Both the position numbers and the translations under genes were made by a program. Shown here piece after piece: positions 61,395-64,000 of a stretch of DNA of 64,000 bases (the first letter of the stretch is position 1; each line of letters opens with the position of its first letter). Source of the DNA: Epinephelus fuscoguttatus (Eukaryota > Chordata > Actinopteri > Perciformes > Serranidae); contig NC_064756.1 in NCBI RefSeq assembly GCF_011397635.1, positions 36,434,633-36,498,632 on the forward strand. The letters are read 5' to 3'. Below the pieces are notes generated by a model that saw nothing but the letters and a program-made list of their open reading frames with translations, searched no databases and was not told the origin of the DNA.

Positions 61395-61805
61395 GCTGTA
61401 TTATGTGAAAATGGGCCCCTGGGCACAGATATGCAAAAGGCCCACACCACCTCTCCTACATAGCAGCGAGACACACAGAGTTTGTGCTGGCTTTGCTGGC
61501 TCTTTTGTTGTTGTTGTTTTGCATCTGTTTGAGGTATATTTGTATTTTTTTGTCATTTTGTATCTCTGTGAAGTTCCTTTGCATGTCTTTGTTGTCATCT
61601 TGTGTTTCTTTAAAGGTTAATTAGTGTTTCTTTGAGGTATATTTGTGGCTACTTTGGTCATTTTGTGTTGCTTTGTAGTTTCTTTGCATCTCTTTATGGT
61701 AATTTTTACACTCTTCCTGATTGATATGTGTTACTTTGAGTGACATTTTGGGGGGCCCTGACAGTACTGGCCTCTGGGCTTGTGCCCGGTAGGTTTGTAC
61801 AGTGT
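61395..61805 (-). repeat. Minisatellite element, inverted neighbour copy
   Basis: The plus strand reads GGGCCCCTGGGCACAGATAT, AAAAGGCCCACACCACCTCT, then TTTGCATCTCTTTATGG-type units, then GGGGGGCCCTGACAGTACTG. This is the reverse complement of the family. It faces the copy ending at 61255 across about 140 bases. Confidence 0.65.
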
Positions 61806-64000
61806 TGGCTGCTTTAAGCCCTCACAGGAGTTTTAGGTTTTTACCTCCATGTTTTCTTTTCCAGATGCGGCCCACACCCTTTCTGTGATGTGGTTCTCAT
61901 CTCGCTCTGACATGGCTGAGTTCTAGTAGCCACACCCAGATTGAGTCATCAGCATCACTCTGCACGATATCTGGGCCTAGAGAAGGTAAAAGATGTGGGC
62001 TGCAGTCAGATGCTGCCTGTGTTCCTCGTAAATCTACTTGAAACTCAGCTACATGAAAGCAGTCGATGAAGCCTGCTGAATTATTTTACTTATCTATGCA
62101 ATTGTTCACTAGTGTTTTTGCAAGTTGTCTTCCAGAGTTTCTTCAGTCACTGAGTTGTAAATTGACCTTAAAGAGCCCTGGTGTGCGTCAGTGGAGAGTT
62201 CCCATGATGTCCATGATGACCTAAATGATTTACCACAGCTGTTAATGCCACTGAGAAAAATATAGTTCTGTAGCACAGACACCGAGACATTGCAAAATTG
62301 GTGTGAAATTGGCAAAATTCATGCATGTTGAGTACAAAATATTAAGTATGGGCAGCTTCATTATGAATATGTTTACATGGACTGGGCTTTCACATCAGCT
62401 GTTAGAATGCAGCATCATTTTATCCACTGAGCAGCATCAGTTTGAGTTATTAGGGAAATAAGGTCTGGAGTTTGGACCTCTGTTCTTATTCTTTCAATAT
62501 GGACTTATGTGTTTGCATTGGTTTCCTCCAAATATGAAAATCCAACATACAGTGAAATGTCAATTATAATATATTCCAGCTGATAATCTTGAGCAAGTCA
62601 CTAACCTCAGAGTCTGAGTAAGTTGCTGGGTGCTGTGCCGTGGTTGCACACTGAATATCAATATTAATTTCTTGCCAAGAGTAAAACGAGAAAGTCCAAG
62701 AAAAACACAAGAAAATTTTCTTGTTCATACAGTAAAACCGTTAGTTTGCCTAACTTACTAATAAACTTGGAAAAAGCAGGAAACAGGCAGTACATGTAAT
62801 ATATATATAAAATATGTAAAATATGTATTTTGGGGTGAACTGTCCCTTAAAGTAAAGTATATTTTGTTTAAGTAGCCCAATATCAAAACTCACACTTAAC
62901 CTCAGGGGGCTTTACATTTAGTACAGCGTATGACACCCTCTGTCCTTACACTCCTGCAGCAGATAAGGAAAAACTCCCCCAAAAAACCTTTAAGGTGAAA
63001 CTCAATGGAAGACACCTTCTATGTAATATTATCTGTATAGGCTTGGTTGTGTGTGTATAATACCATCCATGTGTTGTATGTATGTTTTTTGGTTTATGTC
63101 TGTTCTATATTGTATTGTGTTTCAGTTATACTGTGTTGTGTTTCTGTTATATTTTGTAATGTTTTTATGCTATGGACTCTTGGAAGAATAGCCCAAGTGG
63201 GCTAAAAGAGATCCAAATAAACAAACAAACAAAACACCTCAGGAAGAGCAACAGAGGAGGGACCTGTCTCCCAGGACACACACACATCATATATGAATGA
63301 ATGAATGAATGAAATTTTTATTTTCGTGTCATGCCATCCTTATGGCCCATCCCATATGGGATTATATAACACATCTCCTATTAAACAAAAAAAGAAATCA
63401 ACAGTCCTTTCTGTCTCTAATACAGCATACTCTAATACTACATACCACAAAGATACACCTGCTGAATGTACATACAGGAATAAATATAATGTGTACAGTG
63501 TGTATAAATGCCATGTGTACAGAATAGACCAACATAATGAAATTACAATACAGACAGTCAATATGACAAATTAATACATGGAATGTGAAGAGGAAACCAG
63601 TCGAAACTTCAATCATAAAACCTAGACCTCGAGACCCAACCCTAAGCGGCAGACATGAGAGTTGTATTGATCTTTTCATTCAGCTATCAGCAAGAAAAGG
63701 AATAAGCTTTTTTCCCAAATGTGAACTTTTCCTTTTGGTTGAGCTTAAGGAAACTTCAGTTCCTGTTCACAGGAAGCTCAGATTTGAATACCTGACTGGT
63801 CGGGCTGTAGCCTGCCACTTGTTTTCACAGACAGAGGTTGCTAGGCACAATAAAACACCCTCAGCATGCTCCGTTAGTTTCTCCTGGAAGTAATCGCTGT
63901 CTTGTTTGTGGTGTTTATGTAAAAGGCCGTCTGACTCATGCAGCGTAAACGGTGTGGCCAGGGCAGTCTGTTGCCCATAGGCCTGTTCTCTACCACGCAG
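61806..64000. other. Right-end spacer without a recognised gene
   Basis: Apart from the nested repeat at 62840-63290 and a short (GAAT)n run at 63294-63312, nothing is recognised. The frames near 63305-63893 have no domain and no splice context. Confidence 0.5.
62840..63290 (+). repeat. AGCCCAATATCA-type repeat with an inserted LINE-type tail
   Basis: Left part: AAGTAGCCCAATATCAAAAC, CTCAGGGGGCTTTACATTTA, GACACCCTCTGTCCTTACAC and AAGGAAAAACTCCCCC. The right part resumes at about 63235 with ACCTCAGGAAGAGCAACAGA. Between them (about 63018-63233) is TTGGAAGAATAGCCCAAGTG followed by AAAGAGATCCAAATAAACAAAC, a typical non-LTR 3' tail. A short ACACCT repeat flanks the insertion. Confidence 0.6.

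Overview
The window is vertebrate nuclear DNA, almost certainly from a percomorph-type teleost. Genes are split by GT..AG introns, intergenic and intronic DNA is AT-rich, microsatellites are frequent (one (TG)34 tract), and there are many short inverted-repeat elements, a Tc1/mariner copy and a tRNA-derived SINE. There is no sign of prokaryotic operons, CRISPR arrays or phage.

Four host genes can be supported. (1) On the minus strand at the left is the 5' end of a beta-spectrin gene, best matching sptbn4. It has three coding exons (5154-5010, 4659-4508, 4076-3903) holding the N-terminus and the first calponin-homology (CH) domain. The rest of the gene runs off the left edge, and likely untranslated exons lie at 11363-11331 and ending at 21215. 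(2) On the plus strand, blvrb (biliverdin reductase B / flavin reductase) is complete in five exons, 27061-30572, 207 codons. (3) On the plus strand, sertad3 (a SERTA-domain transcriptional co-regulator) has one coding exon at 35133-35987 behind a probable untranslated first exon ending at 33960. (4) On the minus strand, kcnk6 (TWIK-2-type two-pore K+ channel) is complete in three coding exons, 59407-59092, 49835-49443 and 41108-40858, 319 codons, with introns of about 9.3 and 8.3 kb.

The divergent sptbn4 / blvrb pair followed by sertad3 in the same direction as blvrb matches, as I recall it, the order and orientation on human 19q13.2. This supports orthology rather than chance resemblance. 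The genes do not form a functional pathway: they are a membrane-skeleton protein, a redox enzyme, a cell-cycle transcription factor and a potassium channel.

The rest is introns and spacers carrying at least eight recurring families of interspersed repeats, several nested in one another. The Tc1-like element at about 7822-9215 keeps an uninterrupted 342-residue DD34E transposase frame but appears to have lost its right terminal inverted repeat. A SINE at 17746-17934 has a 16-bp perfect target-site duplication. The right end (59.8-63.3 kb) is a pile-up of minisatellite-bearing elements and LINE-type tails. I found no convincing new gene system. The oddest unexplained structure is a perfect 31-bp inverted repeat with a 22-nt loop at 23100-23183. 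Exon boundaries, splice phases and repeat families were read by eye from the sequence; family names rest on remembered protein families, not on a search.
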